Below are positions 4,571 through 5,782 of a stretch of DNA of 5,782 nt, in pieces (the stretch's first letter is position 1; each line of letters starts with the position of its first letter). The DNA is from an uncultured Senegalimassilia sp. (lineage in GTDB: Bacteria > Actinomycetota > Coriobacteriia > Coriobacteriales > Eggerthellaceae), in assembly GCA_934661765.1 (NCBI GenBank), contig CAKUJT010000140.1, positions 1 through 5,782 of the forward strand, read 5' to 3'. A program made the translations under genes and the position numbers. The notes below the pieces were generated by a model. That model made no database searches. It saw only the letters and a program-made list of their open reading frames with translations, and had not been told where the DNA came from.

Positions 4571-4861
4571 TTAAATCTCCTTTGCGTTAATATTTTCGTA
4601 TTTCTTCTTCAGGCTATCGGCGTATCTGCGGTTGATGTGGCCACACTCAACGAGGATGTCCATCATTCGCTCAAACGACTGATACGGATACCTCTTTCCC
4701 TGATACCATACGAAAAAAACAGGGTCTTCCTCTGGATGTAGCGGTGCCAGAATAATCACAGCGTCATCCTTGTTCTGCGGAATGATATCCAAGATATAGA
4801 ATGTCTGGAAATCAATCCACGAATTGCATAAATAATGTGCTATTTTCTTATCAATATTCAT
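4571..4861 (-). CDS. Hypothetical protein, 96 aa, directly upstream of the capsid gene
   Basis: I do not recognise the family. The ATG at 4861-4859 has GGAGG 8 bp upstream; the alternative GTG at 4876 would overlap that site. The protein is mixed: an N-terminal helix-rich part with aromatic residues ('LCNSWIDFQTFYILDI', 11-26), a beta-like hydrophobic core 'DAVIILAPLHPEEDPVFFVW' (33-52), 'YQGKRYPYQSFERMMDIL' (53-70), and a charged helical tail ('RRYADSLKKKYENINAKEI', 78-96). It has no signal peptide or membrane segment. The stop codon is only 3 bp before the capsid start, so the two are surely co-transcribed and may be coupled. In this position a scaffold, capsid partner or size-determination factor would be plausible, but nothing in the sequence proves it. 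Confidence 0.7.
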   Translation of the reverse strand: MNIDKKIAHYLCNSWIDFQTFYILDIIPQNKDDAVIILAPLHPEEDPVFFVWYQGKRYPYQSFERMMDILVECGHINRRYADSLKKKYENINAKEI

Positions 4862-4877
4862 GTGTAAATCCTCCACT

Positions 4878-4979
4878 TTATTTGATTTTTGATTGGGTTA
4901 TATTACCCGTTTGAATTCGCGAATTTGTGCGTGAGACCCCACGCCCGTTCCCCGGTGGAATGGACGTAGAGATTCTCAT
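4878..4979 (-). CDS. Possible small ORF, 33 aa
   Basis: ATG (4979-4977) to TAA (4880-4878) encodes MRISTSIPPGNGRGVSRTNS then RIQTGNITQSKIK. It fills the gap between its neighbours almost exactly: 12 bp after the upstream stop and 16 bp before the next ATG, whose GGAGG lies in that gap. The ribosome binding site is poor: GGTAGGGG ends 2 bp before the ATG. The peptide is basic, rich in G, S, T and R, and has no membrane segment. The DNA carries nested palindromes (AATTCGCGAATT at 4914-4925, GCGTG/CACGC at 4929-4944), so the stretch could instead be a non-coding structured spacer. I do not know the family. Confidence 0.4.
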   Translation of the reverse strand: MRISTSIPPGNGRGVSRTNSRIQTGNITQSKIK

Positions 4980-4991
4980 CGCCCCTACCGG

Positions 4992-5303
4992 TTAGAAGAC
5001 GGCGTTGTACGCCTTACAGTAATTCGAGAGATTCTTTCCGAATTTCCTGTCATCTTCCTCTGTCCATTCATGCAGGTTTCTTTCGAGGATAAAGTCCTCA
5101 AGCTCTCTGTGCGTCAGAAATGTCACATCAAAGAGACGTCCAATAACACACCATCGTGCCGGGTCTGCATCTCTGCTGCACGTAACAACAAACTCCCTGC
5201 CGGTATCGGTCGCAAGCACGCCCACTGGCTGATAATTTCTGGTACGTGTCATGTACTCCACGCTCTGTCCTATCTGCATTGGTTTAAGTTGATTTCTTTT
5301 CAT
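4992..5303 (-). CDS. Hypothetical protein, 103 aa
   Basis: ATG at 5303-5301 with AAAGGAGAA about 6 bp upstream. The start overlaps the stop of the 58-aa ORF (TGA, 5302-5300), a typical coupling arrangement. The protein has an N-terminal beta-rich half ('QIGQSVEYMTRTRNYQPVGV', 10-29; 'TGREFVVTCSRDADPARWCV', 34-53) and a helical, acidic second half ('HRELEDFILERNLHEW', 65-80, then 'TEEDDRKFGKNLSNYCKAYN', 81-100). It has two cysteines in the middle (42, 52) and one near the end, not arranged as a zinc site. It is cytoplasmic by composition. I do not recognise the family. Its place between primase and capsid genes suggests an accessory protein of replication or packaging. Confidence 0.7.
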   Translation of the reverse strand: MKRNQLKPMQIGQSVEYMTRTRNYQPVGVLATDTGREFVVTCSRDADPARWCVIGRLFDVTFLTHRELEDFILERNLHEWTEEDDRKFGKNLSNYCKAYNAVF

Positions 5304-5476
5304 TTGTTTCTCCTTTCCTGACCGAAGTCATATTTGATGATTGTTGGGCTATCTAGCACATAGGCACCACCTCCTTCACAGTGGGGGCAATGTGGCAGAT
5401 GAAAATATATTTTCTCTATAGAGATTAGAATTTTAAATTGACCATTTTTACTTGCCACAATGCCCCAAGTCCTCAT
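5300..5476 (-). CDS. Small hypothetical protein, 58 aa, coupled to the primase gene
   Basis: ATG (5476-5474) overlaps the primase TGA (5475-5473), and its own TGA (5302-5300) overlaps the next ATG. These two ATGA junctions in a row argue for a real gene even though it has no clear ribosome binding site of its own. It starts MRTWGIVASKNGQFKILISI. A central 'HLPHCPHCEGGGAYV' (26-40) has one C-x-x-C pair with nearby His (26, 29, 32), which could bind a metal ion. The C-terminus is basic (GQERRNK). A perfect GAAGGAGGT (5377-5369) lies inside the frame, followed 7 bp later by ATG-TGC-TAG in another frame, and 9 bp later by an in-frame GTG. An 83-bp inverted-repeat structure covers residues 4-31, so part of the frame may be there because of the structure and not because of the protein. 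I do not recognise the family. Confidence 0.55.
   Translation of the reverse strand: MRTWGIVASKNGQFKILISIEKIYFHLPHCPHCEGGGAYVLDSPTIIKYDFGQERRNK
5384..5466. repeat. Long inverted repeat with 14-bp arms and an AT-rich loop
   Basis: GGGGCAATGTGGCA (5384-5397) and TGCCACAATGCCCC (5453-5466) are inverted copies with one mismatch. The 55-bp spacer is very AT-rich and holds a perfect 12-bp palindrome TCTCTATAGAGA (5413-5424). It lies just after the primase stop. It could be a replication origin or iteron-like site for the primase, a transcript-level hairpin, or the trace of a small palindromic insertion. The sequence alone does not choose. Confidence 0.55.
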
Positions 5477-5730
5477 TCCAAGAAATCTGACAGCAATCGG
5501 TAGCCTGCAAGCATTGTGGTTTTGTTACCGCCGGTTAGAGGTCGCTTGCGGACTACCGTTGCTACCGTCTCAAGGCTCTGCTTGAAATTCTTCATGCTTT
5601 CGGCATAGTGGCCATTTTCCTGACACCACTCCTTGTATCTCTGATAAACGGAAGATGTTCTTTCCTCATAATTTCCTGCCTCCATGCAGTCCTCCATGAA
5701 GAGAATGGTGCTAGAATATAAATAGTACAA
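5473..5730 (-). CDS. 3' part of a P4-type phage/plasmid primase, 5' end missing or replaced
   Basis: The primase family with this C-terminus joins a primase, a D5-type region and a helicase in one protein of several hundred residues that starts replication of satellites and plasmids. Only the end is here: 'ILFMEDCMEAGNYEERTSSV' then 'YQRYKEWCQENGHYAESMKN' and 'RKRPLTGGNKTTM'. This is the typical winged-helix-like C-terminal domain: F-x-E-D-C, a Y-x-x-Y-K-x-W-C helix, E-N-G-H-Y, and a G-G-N strand. Homology starts around 5712. Further right the frame stays open to the window edge but reads hydrophobic, non-primase sequence (e.g. VSCLCVFGISHFGLYYLY), and neither other frame on that strand continues the primase either. 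The start shown is a TTG; an ATG at 5697 is equally possible. So the gene is broken near 5712-5730 by a rearrangement or insertion, or the fragment is a remnant still translated. It overlaps the next ATG by ATGA, so it once headed this operon. Confidence 0.65.
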   Translation of the reverse strand: MYYLYSSTILFMEDCMEAGNYEERTSSVYQRYKEWCQENGHYAESMKNFKQSLETVATVVRKRPLTGGNKTTMLAGYRLLSDFLE

Positions 5731-5782
5731 GCCAAAATGAGAAATTCCAAATACACATAAGCATGATACAATAGAGACATGC

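Noticed and set aside
3629..4741. A 370-aa open frame on the plus strand across the capsid and 96-aa genes
   Set aside because: It is antisense to a clear HK97 capsid gene, runs through the 57-bp intergenic hairpin, has no ribosome binding site and shows no recognisable motif. It is open only because of the codon use on the other strand.
1..5782. tRNA, rRNA, riboswitch or CRISPR array
   Set aside because: I read both strands and saw no cloverleaf, conserved rRNA segment, known riboswitch core or regular repeat-spacer pattern.

Overview
The window looks like the integrase-proximal end of a mobile element from a Clostridia-type Firmicute, probably a gut Lachnospiraceae or a relative. The grounds are a Tn916-family integrase and excisionase pair, strong AGGAGG-type ribosome binding sites, TTG and GTG starts next to ATG, and moderate to low GC. 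No host gene is intact in the window, so the taxon is an inference.

Layout, left to right. Bases 1-99 hold the 3' end of a plus-strand ribbon-helix-helix-like gene, followed by a rho-independent terminator. Bases 150-534 have no intact gene but look like an element boundary. On the minus strand (315-365) lies a ribosome binding site, a GTG start and twelve codons reading VIKVLFVCHGNI, the start of a low-molecular-weight protein tyrosine phosphatase, which stops matching in the middle of the catalytic P-loop. About 120-200 bp away is a cluster of interlocked TTACTAC/GTAGTAA repeats that resembles the arm-type sites bound by Tn916 integrase. Next, on the minus strand, is an AT-rich two-gene toxin-antitoxin unit (Panacea/DUF4065 antitoxin, then a PemK/MazF-like protein) with its own consensus promoter and terminator.

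From the right edge to about 1.73 kb runs one long minus-strand gene series with small gaps or overlaps: the 3' part of a P4-type phage/plasmid primase, a 58-aa ORF, a 103-aa ORF, a possible 33-aa ORF, a 96-aa ORF, an HK97-fold major capsid protein, a Tn916-type excisionase, an 81-aa helix-turn-helix protein and the tyrosine integrase, closed by a UUCG-loop terminator.

Together this suggests a satellite-like or integrative element: a primase for replication, Int/Xis for integration and excision, a lone capsid protein with no portal, terminase or protease in view, and a toxin-antitoxin pair carried between int and the attachment site. The least expected points are the solo capsid gene in a Tn916-type integration module, the apparent attachment site in the active-site codons of a phosphatase gene, and the Panacea-MazF-like pair placed at the element end.
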